Shown here: positions 17,271-25,933 of the stretch, one piece after another
Layout of the letters: every line of letters starts with the position of its first letter
Position numbering within the stretch: the first letter of the stretch is position 1
Assembly (NCBI RefSeq): GCF_934525195.1
Contig: NZ_CAKSZA010000005.1
Location: 102,439-166,438, forward strand
Direction: 5' to 3'
Source of the DNA: an uncultured Eubacterium sp.
GTDB taxonomy: Bacteria > Bacillota > Clostridia > Oscillospirales > Acutalibacteraceae
Length of the DNA: 64,000 nucleotides
Notes under the pieces: generated by a model
Told to the model about the DNA's origin: nothing
Databases searched by the model: none
Seen by the model: only the letters and a program-made list of their open reading frames with translations
Program-made: the position numbers and the translations under genes

Positions 17271-18104
17271 TTAGAACTTGCCGTTCTGATTTTGCCAAGT
17301 TGATTTTTCGGCAATCGTTTCCATTACATCCCAATGTTCTGCGATTTTGCCGTTTTCAACTCTCCACAAATCATAATAAGATGTAGGTGCTCCGCCGAAA
17401 GTTCCCTCGCTTACTGCAAGCACATAATTGCCCTGTGCAAGCACTTGATGAACAGTAGTATAAATCATCTGAATGCCCTGCTTGCCGAGTGCTTCAAGTG
17501 CTGCACCGAGTCCTGAAAGTCCGTCTGCAATGCCTGTGTTGTGCTGAATGTAAGTGTCACCGTCAAAGTAATCGGGTGTCTTTTCAGGACGATTGCCCTG
17601 CATTACATCATAAAGGAAATTCTTTACAAGCTCACGGTTTGCCTCTGTTTTGTTAAGGTCTTTAATTTCTTTTGTGCCGTCTGTTTGTGTGTGACCTGAC
17701 GGGTTAGGCTCTGCCTTGTTTGCAAGGTTGTCCCAATGCTCTGCAATTTTGCCGTTTTCGTCAAAGCGGAAAATGTCAAACGCAACCTGTTCGCCCGCAC
17801 CTGCAAAGTTATAAACCGTCTGCAAGAACACCTTGTCGCCGTCCTCGAAAGCACGAATGTTGTTTACGGTTGTTTTTACGGGAGCGGATGCAAGGTAGGA
17901 AACCGAACCTACAAAAGCATCCCTGCCTGTGCCGTATGCAAGATTGTGTTGAATGTATCCCTCTGCAAGAAGCTCGGAAGCCTTTTCTGTGTCGCCTGTT
18001 GAAAATGTGTTAATAAGTGCAAGAGCTTTTTCTGTATTTGTCATTGTAATTACCTCTTTGTTGTCGTTTGATTTATTGCTAAAAATTTTTCTAAAGATAT
18101 TCAT
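17271..18104 (-). CDS. Tandem SnoaL-like (NTF2-fold) protein
   Basis: This 277-residue product has two SnoaL-like domains. Each has an HN turn (YIQHN) and ends with a K/R-IAEHWD strand, found at about residues 118-125 and 254-261. These alpha-beta barrel cones often bind small hydrophobic molecules; no substrate is known. The start at 18104 has AAGGAG, and a second good start with AAGAGG is at 18044. Its promoter, divergent from the HxlR regulator, is flanked by regulator-like sites, so it is probably the target of that regulator. Confidence 0.75.
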   Translation of the reverse strand: MNIFRKIFSNKSNDNKEVITMTNTEKALALINTFSTGDTEKASELLAEGYIQHNLAYGTGRDAFVGSVSYLASAPVKTTVNNIRAFEDGDKVFLQTVYNFAGAGEQVAFDIFRFDENGKIAEHWDNLANKAEPNPSGHTQTDGTKEIKDLNKTEANRELVKNFLYDVMQGNRPEKTPDYFDGDTYIQHNTGIADGLSGLGAALEALGKQGIQMIYTTVHQVLAQGNYVLAVSEGTFGGAPTSYYDLWRVENGKIAEHWDVMETIAEKSTWQNQNGKF

Positions 18105-18168
18105 TTTGGATTTCTCCTTGTCTGTGCTTTGAGCTACGAATCGGCCGTTCTCCGTAGCTCTTGACTTC

Positions 18169-18372
18169 ATTATATCTGCGTCGGTATCACTTGTAAAGTA
18201 AGCACAATATTGTGCCGTAGTTACCAAAAAGATACTATTGGGCAGTTACCAAACAGAAACTAATGCGTAAACACAAGGGTTTTCGGAGTTTTTCTGATTT
18301 GAAAAAAATTTTTCACTTGACGGAAATAATTTCTGTATGGTATATTAAATCTGTAAGTAACCAAAAGATACT
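18169..18372. promoter_or_regulatory. Divergent promoters with three HxlR-type operators
   Basis: The minus-strand promoter for the SnoaL gene has TTTACA (plus 18192-18197) and TATAAT (18169-18174), 17-base spacer. The plus-strand promoter for the regulator has TTGACG (18317-18322) and TATATT (18341-18346). Three related palindromic elements of the form AGTTACC-AAA-GATACT occur at 18218-18237, 18243-18262 and 18356-18372. Two lie upstream of the SnoaL promoter and one just after the regulator start point. Confidence 0.65.
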
Positions 18373-18388
18373 ATTGCGGAGGTAGCAT

Positions 18389-18724
18389 ATGAACGAGAAA
18401 ACAAAAGAGCTTCCGGCTTGCCCTGTGGAAACAACCTTGACATTAATCGGCGACAAATGGAAAGTTCTGATATTAAGAGATTTAATGCCGGGCACAAAGC
18501 GTTTCGGTGAACTGAAAAAATCCATTGGCACGGTATCACAAAAGGTGTTGACCGCACAACTTCGTGATATGGAAGCAAACGGACTTGTGCACAGAGAGGT
18601 ATATGCCGAAGTTCCGCCGAGAGTTGAATATTCGCTTACCGAATTGGGTCAAAGCCTCAAACCGATACTTGACGCTATGTGGAACTGGGGCGAAGATTAC
18701 AAAAGCAGTATAGAAAATAAATAG
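18389..18724 (+). CDS. HxlR-family winged-helix regulator
   Basis: This 111-residue MarR-like protein has the HxlR pattern. CPVETTLTLIGDKWKVLILR includes the N-terminal redox-capable cysteine (Cys11), followed by the winged helix RFGELKKSIGTVSQKVLT and EYSLTELG. Members sense electrophiles or oxidants through this cysteine. Placement opposite the SnoaL gene and three shared operator-like sites suggest it controls that gene and itself. The ribosome site is GGAGG. Confidence 0.9.
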   Translation: MNEKTKELPACPVETTLTLIGDKWKVLILRDLMPGTKRFGELKKSIGTVSQKVLTAQLRDMEANGLVHREVYAEVPPRVEYSLTELGQSLKPILDAMWNWGEDYKSSIENK

Positions 18725-18734
18725 TAAAAAGTAA

Positions 18735-18772
18735 GAGCTATCAGATTTTTAAAGTCTGATAGCTCATTTTGT
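18735..18772. terminator. Bidirectional terminator between hxlR-type gene and agaA-type gene
   Basis: Eleven-base-pair arms (18735-18745 and 18755-18765) with A/T-rich flanks separate two convergent genes. Confidence 0.7.
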
Positions 18773-18793
18773 TTGCAATGAATGAAGAAAAAT

Positions 18794-20887
18794 TTAATTT
18801 TTCAGTTTTTCGAGCAGCACGATTTCGTTATAACACGCACCGTGGATGTGGGCAGGAATTCCCACATTTGCCATATATGCGCCGCTCTTGATGTATTCCC
18901 TGTTTTGGAAGGTAAATCTATATTTTGCATCGTTTTCAAGTCCGTCAAAAAGGATGTTTATTCTCTTTTTAAAAAACCGTGTTCCCCTGCTTGCAATGAA
19001 TGCAACGGCGCTTGATTTGTCACGCTCAACATAGACATTTATCAACACCTCGTTTTCATCGGGATTTGACACTCGATACAAATCGCCAAACTGCACGGTG
19101 TGTCTAATCGCCTTGTAAAGTGCGATGTTCTTCTTGGAAATCTCCTTGTCATCATCGGAATATTTCAGCAAATTTCCGCCGAGACCGAGTGCGCCCTGCA
19201 TGGCGATGTTGAAACGAAAATCCAAAGTGCAAGGCTTGTTGATGCCTGCAATGTCCGTCACCCACGCACGCATTGCCTTAATCGGTCGCAAAAGAGAATA
19301 GCCGTGCTGAATTGTCATTCGGTCAATACCGTCTGTGTTGTCACTCGTCCAGCATTGGTCAAAATGGGAAAGTGCGCCCAAATCAGCTCTGCCGCCGCCC
19401 GATGCACAGGCTTCAAACTGAACATTGCAATGCTTCTCTTTCAATCTGTCAACAATGTCATAAACCGCCTTGGTGTGCAGATAATAAAGCATTTTAGGGC
19501 AGTCCAAATTTTCCGCTCCCGTTTCTGAAAACGGACGGTTCATATCCCACTTGATGTACTTGATGTTATGCTCACTCAAAAGCTTATCCACGCAGTCAAA
19601 AACATATTCCTGCACATCTGCTCTTGTCATATTCAGCACAAGCTGATGCCTAAGCTCGCTCTTAACCCTCGTGTCATAATGATATGCCCAATCGGGATGT
19701 GTGCGATAAAGGTCAGAATCGGGATTTACCATTTCAGGCTCCACCCAAATGCCAAAATCCATTCCGAGAGCGTTAACTCCGTCAATCAGTTCATCCAAAC
19801 CGTTAGGGAATTTGTCCCGGTTAACAGTCCAGTCGCCGAGTCCTGCTCTGTCGTTATTCCTCTTGCCGAACCAACCGTCATCCATAACAAAAAGTTCAAC
19901 GCCCAAATCGGACGCAATTTTTGCAAGTTCAAGTTGTTGCGACACATTGATATTGAATTCGGTTGCCTCCCACGAATTGTACAAAACAGGAAGCACCTTG
20001 TCATTAAACCGGCGAGGCAAAATATGATTGACCGTAAAAGTGTTCATCTGCCTTGACATTTCGCCAAAACCTTGGGTGTATCCCGCATAAACGCACGGTG
20101 TTGTAAAACTTTCACCGCTTTTGAGCAAATACGAAAAGTCAAAATCATTCATACCCAAAAGCACTCTTGTGTTTGAATACAAATCACGGTTTGCAATCAC
20201 CTTGAAATTGCCCGAATAGGCAAGTGAGCCGAAATATACATCACCGCTGTTTTCATCGGCATTTTGATACGCAATAAAATACGGTGAATTGTTGTGACAG
20301 CTTGTTCCTTTTTTGCTGTCAAAAACCAAACTGCCTGCTGTCAGCGTGTCGTTTGTTTCGATGAACTCTCCGCCCCACGCACCGTTTGTGTTTGAAAATG
20401 TATATGCGTTCTTTGACGGCAAAGAGAATTCTGCGCTGAACAGCCTTTCAAATTGAATGTCGTTTTTGCTTTCATTTTTTACGGTGACACTTTTTTCAAT
20501 AATATCGCAATCCGAAAAAATCCTGTAATTGACTGAATACACCAAGCCGTAATGCTCATCCTTAAAATTGAGCGTCAGCCTGTCGTTTTCAACATTTGCA
20601 CCGCAAAAGCAAGAATTAATTTCTCTGCAAGAATCATAAAAATTTGCTTTAAGCACACATTCACGATACATTGTTTTGCCGAAAACCGTGCACTCCTGCT
20701 TCATTTCGTCGAGCGAAGTGTGATTTGAATTTTCGTCACCAAAAGTGAAAATTTCGTAGTCGTCCGCATCACATTTTTTGCCCCAATGAATCAACCTGTC
20801 CGTGCCGAATTCATCAACACCAACCACATAATGCGTGTTTTTCATATCAAGCACAAAAATGTTCTTTTTACATTCAATAATTTTCAT
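18794..20887 (-). CDS. Alpha-galactosidase, GH36 family
   Basis: A 697-residue GH36 enzyme. It has an N-terminal beta-supersandwich, a TIM barrel starting near LFVMDDGWFG, the nucleophile aspartate in IKWDMNRPF, the CASGGGRAD loop and the acid/base aspartate in CWTSDNTDG. It hydrolyses alpha-1,6-galactosides such as melibiose, raffinose or side chains of galactomannan. No signal peptide is present, so it acts inside the cell. The start at 20887 has AGGAGG. No transporter or regulator of the pathway is adjacent. Confidence 0.93.
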   Translation of the reverse strand: MKIIECKKNIFVLDMKNTHYVVGVDEFGTDRLIHWGKKCDADDYEIFTFGDENSNHTSLDEMKQECTVFGKTMYRECVLKANFYDSCREINSCFCGANVENDRLTLNFKDEHYGLVYSVNYRIFSDCDIIEKSVTVKNESKNDIQFERLFSAEFSLPSKNAYTFSNTNGAWGGEFIETNDTLTAGSLVFDSKKGTSCHNNSPYFIAYQNADENSGDVYFGSLAYSGNFKVIANRDLYSNTRVLLGMNDFDFSYLLKSGESFTTPCVYAGYTQGFGEMSRQMNTFTVNHILPRRFNDKVLPVLYNSWEATEFNINVSQQLELAKIASDLGVELFVMDDGWFGKRNNDRAGLGDWTVNRDKFPNGLDELIDGVNALGMDFGIWVEPEMVNPDSDLYRTHPDWAYHYDTRVKSELRHQLVLNMTRADVQEYVFDCVDKLLSEHNIKYIKWDMNRPFSETGAENLDCPKMLYYLHTKAVYDIVDRLKEKHCNVQFEACASGGGRADLGALSHFDQCWTSDNTDGIDRMTIQHGYSLLRPIKAMRAWVTDIAGINKPCTLDFRFNIAMQGALGLGGNLLKYSDDDKEISKKNIALYKAIRHTVQFGDLYRVSNPDENEVLINVYVERDKSSAVAFIASRGTRFFKKRINILFDGLENDAKYRFTFQNREYIKSGAYMANVGIPAHIHGACYNEIVLLEKLKN

Positions 20888-20994
20888 AGCAGTCCTCCTG
20901 TTTCAAGGCTGATTTTATTTTACCATTCAATTTGACTAATGTCTATAAAAATCGCTCCGAATGAAAAATAATTTATTCCTTTATGATACAAAAA

Positions 20995-21026
20995 GGCTTG
21001 AAGCAAAAACACTTCAAGTCTTTTTT
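20995..21026. terminator. Terminator after the MetE-like gene
   Basis: Nine-base-pair arms (20995-21003 and 21012-21020) are flanked by A5 and T6, ten bases past the stop of the minus-strand gene. Confidence 0.75.
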
Positions 21027-21035
21027 GTTTCGTGC

Positions 21036-22142
21036 TTATTTCCACACTTCATCTGCAATTTCTTTCACAAGTTTCAATTTTGCCCACTGCTCATCCTCTG
21101 TGAGTTTGTTGCCGATTTCGCAAGAAGCAAATCCACACTGCGGGCTGAGGCAAAGTCTTTCGAGAGGGATAAATTTTGTTGCTTCGTTAATTCTTGCAAT
21201 AATCTCATCCTTACTTTCAAGTTTTGGAGATTTTGTTGTGACCAATCCCAAAACAACGATTTTATCCTCTGTCACCTTTGCAAGCGGTTCAAATCCGCCC
21301 GAGCGTTCGTCATCATATTCCAAAAGAAGTGCATTTACATTTTCGTTTGCAAAAACCCAATCTGCAACAGGAGTGTATGCACCACTTGAAAAATATGTTG
21401 AATGATAATTGCCACGGCAAATATGTGAAGTGATCACCATATCCTCCGGCTTGTCCTCAATTGCAAGGTTGTTCACTTTAAGAAGTCGGTTTTTGTATTC
21501 ATCGGCACTTACGCCAAAAATCTCTGTTCCGCCCTCCGTAAGAACTGAACCCCAAGAGCAATCGTCAAGCTGAAGATTGCGACAACCTGCCTCGTAAAAT
21601 TGAGCAATAACATCTCGATAAGCCGATGCAATGTCCTCAATCAGCTCGTCATCTGTTGCGTAAAATTTTCTTGTTTGTTCAATACTGCCCGGAACAGTGA
21701 ACTGCAAATAAGTTTGTGCCGGTGCGGGAATTGTGTATTTTGCAACTGTGTTTTCATCCTCAAACTGCTTTAAGAATTTGAAATACTCAACAAAAGGATG
21801 CGCTTTTGCCTTGAATTTTCCAACCAAATAGGTGTCGTCAAGCACCGCAAGTTCACCGTTGAACGGAACTCCGCCGCCTGTTGCCTTGTGCTCAACACCG
21901 TCAAATCCCCACATAAAATCAAGATGCCAAAATGTTCGTCTGAACTCGCCGTCAGTGATTGCGTGATAGCCGAGTTCCTTTTGCTTTGCAACGAGTTTTG
22001 CAATTTCGTCATTTACGATGCTGTCGTATTCCTCTTTTGTAATTTCGTTATTGTTAAATCTGACTTTCGCATCTTTCAATGCCTGCGGTCTTAAGAAACT
22101 GCCTACAAAATCGTATCTAAATGGTGTTTTTAATGTGCTCAT
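21036..22142 (-). CDS. MetE-like (YxjG-type) cobalamin-independent methyltransferase
   Basis: This 368-residue protein corresponds to the catalytic C-terminal barrel of MetE. The zinc ligands are visible: His and Cys in SHICRGNYH, Glu in LLLEYDDE and Cys in LSPQCGFAS. A DGEFRR motif near residue 64 is typical of the B. subtilis YxjG/YxjH group. These enzymes probably transfer a methyl group to homocysteine from an alternative donor. It has an AAAGGA site. A LysR regulator lies directly upstream on the same strand. Confidence 0.85.
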   Translation of the reverse strand: MSTLKTPFRYDFVGSFLRPQALKDAKVRFNNNEITKEEYDSIVNDEIAKLVAKQKELGYHAITDGEFRRTFWHLDFMWGFDGVEHKATGGGVPFNGELAVLDDTYLVGKFKAKAHPFVEYFKFLKQFEDENTVAKYTIPAPAQTYLQFTVPGSIEQTRKFYATDDELIEDIASAYRDVIAQFYEAGCRNLQLDDCSWGSVLTEGGTEIFGVSADEYKNRLLKVNNLAIEDKPEDMVITSHICRGNYHSTYFSSGAYTPVADWVFANENVNALLLEYDDERSGGFEPLAKVTEDKIVVLGLVTTKSPKLESKDEIIARINEATKFIPLERLCLSPQCGFASCEIGNKLTEDEQWAKLKLVKEIADEVWK

Positions 22143-22233
22143 ATTTAAACTGTCCTTTCAATTTGTTATGAACACAGTTTATCACATAAAAAACATTTTG
22201 AAAAATACATATAATTTGCTGTTTACCATAGTT

Positions 22234-23139
22234 TTAACCTATGGGCAAGTGCTTTTTCAATGCCTGAATATATGTGTCCGCATAACGAGAAAGCATAATA
22301 TTCTTCTTTTTTATAATGCCTATGTGCATAGAACAATTCATATTCAAAGGTCGTGCAACAATATCTTCGCCGTTCAGCTTGCTGTCAATAACACCCGAAC
22401 TGACAGTAAATCCGTTTAATCCTATTGCAAGATTGAAAAGCGTTGCACGGTCACGCACCTCGATGTTTTTCGGCATATCAAGCACGCTCAAAAACTCCTC
22501 GCTGAAATAAAAAGAATTTCGCTCCCCTTGCTCATAAACTAAATAAGGATAAGGCTTCAATTCCTCAAGGTTTATCTTTTCTTTTTCGGCAAGAGGGTGA
22601 TTTTTGCTTATAAAAATATGCGGAGAGGCTTCGAATATTTCTTCAAAAACAAGGTCGTTTTTCTTAAACAGCTTTTGCAAAACTTCCTCATTGCTTTCGC
22701 TCAAATACAAAATTCCAAGCTCGCTGTTACCGCTTGCAACATCATCTATAATTTCGCCCGTTTGAGTTTCACGCAGAGTAAAGTTATATTCCGACGCATC
22801 ATATTTTTGCACCACATCCACAAAGGCGTTCACGGCAAAGGAATAGTGCTGGCACGATACACAAAACTTGGGCTTTCTGTTTGTATCCGTGCAGAATTTA
22901 TCCCTCATAATATCCGCTTGTTCAAGCAAATTGCGTGCATACGAGAGCAGTTCCTCGCCCTCTTTTGTAACAGTCATACCTTTGTTTGAACGCACAAATG
23001 CGGTGACATTCATTTCTTTTTCAAGACTGTGAATAGAAGCGCTGAGGCTCGGTTGAGAAATATACAACTTTTCTGCCGCAAGAGTTATGTTTTTACATTC
23101 GGCAACCGTCACAAGATATTTAAGTTGTTGCAGGGTCAT
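22234..23139 (-). CDS. LysR-family transcriptional regulator
   Basis: The 301-residue product has the LysR HTH at its start (QLKYLVTVAECKNITLAAEK, then QPSLSASI) and a periplasmic-binding-like effector domain of about 200 residues. The start at 23139 has AAAGGATG; the longer frame from 23229 has no site. It precedes the MetE-like gene by 91 bases in the same direction and may control it in response to methionine status, which is an inference from position. Confidence 0.9.
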   Translation of the reverse strand: MTLQQLKYLVTVAECKNITLAAEKLYISQPSLSASIHSLEKEMNVTAFVRSNKGMTVTKEGEELLSYARNLLEQADIMRDKFCTDTNRKPKFCVSCQHYSFAVNAFVDVVQKYDASEYNFTLRETQTGEIIDDVASGNSELGILYLSESNEEVLQKLFKKNDLVFEEIFEASPHIFISKNHPLAEKEKINLEELKPYPYLVYEQGERNSFYFSEEFLSVLDMPKNIEVRDRATLFNLAIGLNGFTVSSGVIDSKLNGEDIVARPLNMNCSMHIGIIKKKNIMLSRYADTYIQALKKHLPIG

Positions 23140-23261
23140 CGTTCCGCATCCTTTCAAAATCATATTCTTAAATCGGTTAGTTATCATTAAATATAGCTTG
23201 ATTATAATATCATTATATTTTGATGTCAATGCGATACCTTAAATTATACGAGAACACATTG

Positions 23262-23312
23262 TTGACACAAAAAAGCAATTATGTTATATTATATTTGAAC
23301 GAACGGTCGTTC
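23262..23312 (+). promoter_or_regulatory. Promoter and operator of the TetR gene
   Basis: TTGACA (23262-23267) and TATATT (23285-23290) with a 17-base spacer are followed directly by the palindrome GAACGAACGGTCGTTC (23297-23312). This fits an operator for the regulator downstream, which would block its own start site. Confidence 0.75.
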
Positions 23313-23360
23313 TGATACTAACAACATCTAAACAAATTACATATATTATTGGAGAAGAAA

Positions 23361-23966
23361 ATGCAAACCGAAGAACAACACAGACAAAAGAAAATAGAAA
23401 TTATGGAAAAATGCTTTGAATGCTACGCAGAACACGGCTTGACGGGAACGGGCGTGCAGATGCTTGCAGACGCCTGCGGTTGCAGCAAAAGCAATCTATA
23501 CTCCTACTTCAAAAACCTTGACGAATTGATTATAGAATCAACCGCCTACTGCATGGAAAAGGTTGAAGACGATTATATGGCACTAGCACCCACAGACCCT
23601 GAGGATGTTATGCGTTATATAAAAGAAATCCCATATTGGACAGCCAAAAAACACGGCAAAAAATACCGCCTAATGTACCAAGTCTACACTCACCCGAAAT
23701 ACATTGAATACGGCAAAAAATTCTTTCTGGGCGTTAACGAACGATACACGGAATACGCAAAGCAATTAGAGCCGAAAATCGGCATACCGCACGAAATTAT
23801 CACACCTCTTATATTTATTCTCGTAAGAGCCAGCGTGCACTATGCAATGTTTGAGGACGAATACTACCTAAAAAGTCAAATGGAAGTGCTAAAACAAAGC
23901 GTTATGCTTTTTATTGAAAAATATCAAACAACCATTTACATTAACCCGGAAAAAAAAGGACGATGA
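23361..23966 (+). CDS. TetR-family transcriptional regulator
   Basis: This 201-residue protein has an N-terminal TetR HTH (GTGVQMLADACGCSKSNLYS and YFKNLDELI) and a helical ligand domain. The ATG at 23361 has GGAG; an upstream TTG at 23349 is less likely. A perfect palindrome at its promoter indicates autoregulation. The surface-protein genes follow about 80 bases later but have no copy of this palindrome, so they need not be targets. Confidence 0.9.
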   Translation: MQTEEQHRQKKIEIMEKCFECYAEHGLTGTGVQMLADACGCSKSNLYSYFKNLDELIIESTAYCMEKVEDDYMALAPTDPEDVMRYIKEIPYWTAKKHGKKYRLMYQVYTHPKYIEYGKKFFLGVNERYTEYAKQLEPKIGIPHEIITPLIFILVRASVHYAMFEDEYYLKSQMEVLKQSVMLFIEKYQTTIYINPEKKGR

Positions 23967-23986
23967 CAAATAGAACGACCTTTTTT
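23951..23986 (+). terminator. Probable terminator after the TetR gene
   Basis: A7GG (23951-23959) and CCT6 (23979-23986) can pair around a 19-base loop and end in a T run, overlapping the last codons of the gene. Confidence 0.4.
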
Positions 23987-24046
23987 CAATTAATGAGCTA
24001 AAAAGTCAAAACTGAACCGACATACAAAAAACGGAGGTAACGGAAA

Positions 24047-25873
24047 ATGAAAAAGCGAATTATATGTATCATCACGGCAATTTGTATGATTGTCTGCGCA
24101 ATTCCGATTACAGCAAACGCAATGGATATATTTGTTGATTTTAACATTGCAGGAATAGCTAAAATGAGGCTTGGCGTTGAAAGTGGCGACAGCATTGATA
24201 ATGTTAAAGAAAAAATTAATAAGAAAACAAATATAGACATCAATAAACAGGAACTGTATTTTAACGGCAAACGACTCCAAGACGACAGAACGCTTGCGGA
24301 TTACAACATTCAAAAAGAAAGCACAATCGCACTTGAAATTACGCCAACCGAAGTTTCATCTTCTGACGAATTAACCAAAGCCACAAATCACGGCGGAATA
24401 ATAAAACTTAACAACAACATCGAATGCGGCGAAATTCAAATAAAAGACAACAATTTTATAATACTCGACCTCAACGGCAAAACAATAAAGAACAACACAA
24501 GTTATTATACAATCGGTGTTTACGGAAGGGCATTCCTTTCAATTACAGACAGCGCCGTGGGCGGCAGGCTTGAAGGTGAGGTGTTGTTGTTTGCATCTTC
24601 AACCTGCTCACTTTCGGGTAATGCAAAAATAGAGAAACTGACGCTTACATCAGGCAACACAAATTTAACAATGGACGAAAATGCCGAAATAACAGGAGAG
24701 CTTTTGGTACATGAGCAGTCGCCATTAAATCCCATAATTATGCGTAGCAACGCAAAAATAACCGGTTCAGCAATATTTGAGTACCAGTCGGAAAACTCAG
24801 CAGGTTTTAAGCTTGAAGACAACGCTTATATTAACGCCATATATGGAGCTACCTTTGATAAAAAAATCAAAATCGAAGCAAAAGACAAAGCTGTCATTAA
24901 TTATATTAAAGACTCTGTCGATTTTGATCTGTTTATAAGCGATAACGCAAAAATAGGCTCGCCGGAAACGAATTTAATTCTCCGTCATAGTAATTTGACA
25001 ATAAAAGATAATGCCCAACTTATAGGAAAAAGTGTGCAACATTATTACAACCCGGACAGCGTTTTTACACTTGAGGATAACGCACAAATTATCGGCGATC
25101 TTGTACTTTTTAATGACGCAAAAATGACCTTTAAAATGAAAGACAACGCTGTTCTAAAAGGTTCTTTGATTTGCGAAGATAAGAATATTTCCATTGTAAT
25201 GCAAGACAATGCAAAAATTGACGGTGACATTGAAGCAAATGATAACACGGTTGACGGAAAAGTTATTTGCTCGGGTGAGATTAAAAGCGGAATATTCAAC
25301 GCCGATGTTGAAAACGACGGCACAATCACGGGCGGAACATTTTTTGGCAAGGTCACAGGCAACGGCACAATCGCCGACAGCGCAACGGTAAATGTAAACT
25401 TCAACCTCGACGGCGGTACGGGCACAACGCTCCAAAAAGTTTTGAGAGGTCAAAAACTTACCGAGCCGACAAAGCCGTACAAATCCGCTTACACCTTTGA
25501 CGGCTGGTACAACGGAGAGCAAAAATACGATTTTGACACTCCTGTGTTTAGTGAAGTCACCTTAACGGCAAAATGGACTTATGTGGGCGGTTCATCATGG
25601 AATACAACAGAGCCTACCACCGAAAAGCCGACCGAACCGACAACAAAACCGACAACCAAGCCGAACAAGCAAAACAACAGCAAAAACGCCAAAGACAAAA
25701 CAGATAAAACAGACAAAAACTCGTTATCGGCAGGTGCAAAAAAAGCCGATGCAAACTCAAACAATTACGAAAAATCTCCGCTCACGGGCAACGCATCAAT
25801 ATTTGCATCAATCATCAGCGCAGACGCAGGACTGATTATCCTTGCCGCAACGAAAAAAAGAAAAGACCGATAA
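24047..25873 (+). CDS. Secreted cell-wall protein with ubiquitin-like domain
   Basis: A 608-residue surface protein. The signal peptide spans residues 1-25 (ending ITANA). A ubiquitin-like fold covers about 26-98, with DSIDNVKEKI, ELYFNGKRLQDDRTL and DYNIQKEST, where the last nine residues equal eukaryotic ubiquitin 58-66. A beta-helix-like region with LDLNGKTIKNN and many DNA/DNAKI turns follows (about 100-440). One InlB B-type repeat (YTFDGWYNGEQKYDFDTP) comes next (about 455-510), then a Thr/Pro/Lys linker, and a variant sorting signal SPLTGN with a hydrophobic stretch and KKRKDR tail. It lacks the ubiquitin C-terminal RLRGG, so it is unlikely to be conjugated. Adhesion or host mimicry is a guess. 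GGAGG precedes the start. Confidence 0.85.
   Translation: MKKRIICIITAICMIVCAIPITANAMDIFVDFNIAGIAKMRLGVESGDSIDNVKEKINKKTNIDINKQELYFNGKRLQDDRTLADYNIQKESTIALEITPTEVSSSDELTKATNHGGIIKLNNNIECGEIQIKDNNFIILDLNGKTIKNNTSYYTIGVYGRAFLSITDSAVGGRLEGEVLLFASSTCSLSGNAKIEKLTLTSGNTNLTMDENAEITGELLVHEQSPLNPIIMRSNAKITGSAIFEYQSENSAGFKLEDNAYINAIYGATFDKKIKIEAKDKAVINYIKDSVDFDLFISDNAKIGSPETNLILRHSNLTIKDNAQLIGKSVQHYYNPDSVFTLEDNAQIIGDLVLFNDAKMTFKMKDNAVLKGSLICEDKNISIVMQDNAKIDGDIEANDNTVDGKVICSGEIKSGIFNADVENDGTITGGTFFGKVTGNGTIADSATVNVNFNLDGGTGTTLQKVLRGQKLTEPTKPYKSAYTFDGWYNGEQKYDFDTPVFSEVTLTAKWTYVGGSSWNTTEPTTEKPTEPTTKPTTKPNKQNNSKNAKDKTDKTDKNSLSAGAKKADANSNNYEKSPLTGNASIFASIISADAGLIILAATKKRKDR
25290..25873 (+). repeat. Near-identical 3' segment, copy 1
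   Basis: The stretch encoding the last beta turns, the InlB B-type repeat, linker and sorting signal is nearly identical to 27280-27856. A 12-base deletion in the linker and scattered point changes distinguish them. Confidence 0.85.
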
Positions 25874-25933
25874 TGTTTCCGCATCTTTACCTAAACGGTA
25901 ATTACACTTAACCGAATTTAAGGAGAAACGCAA

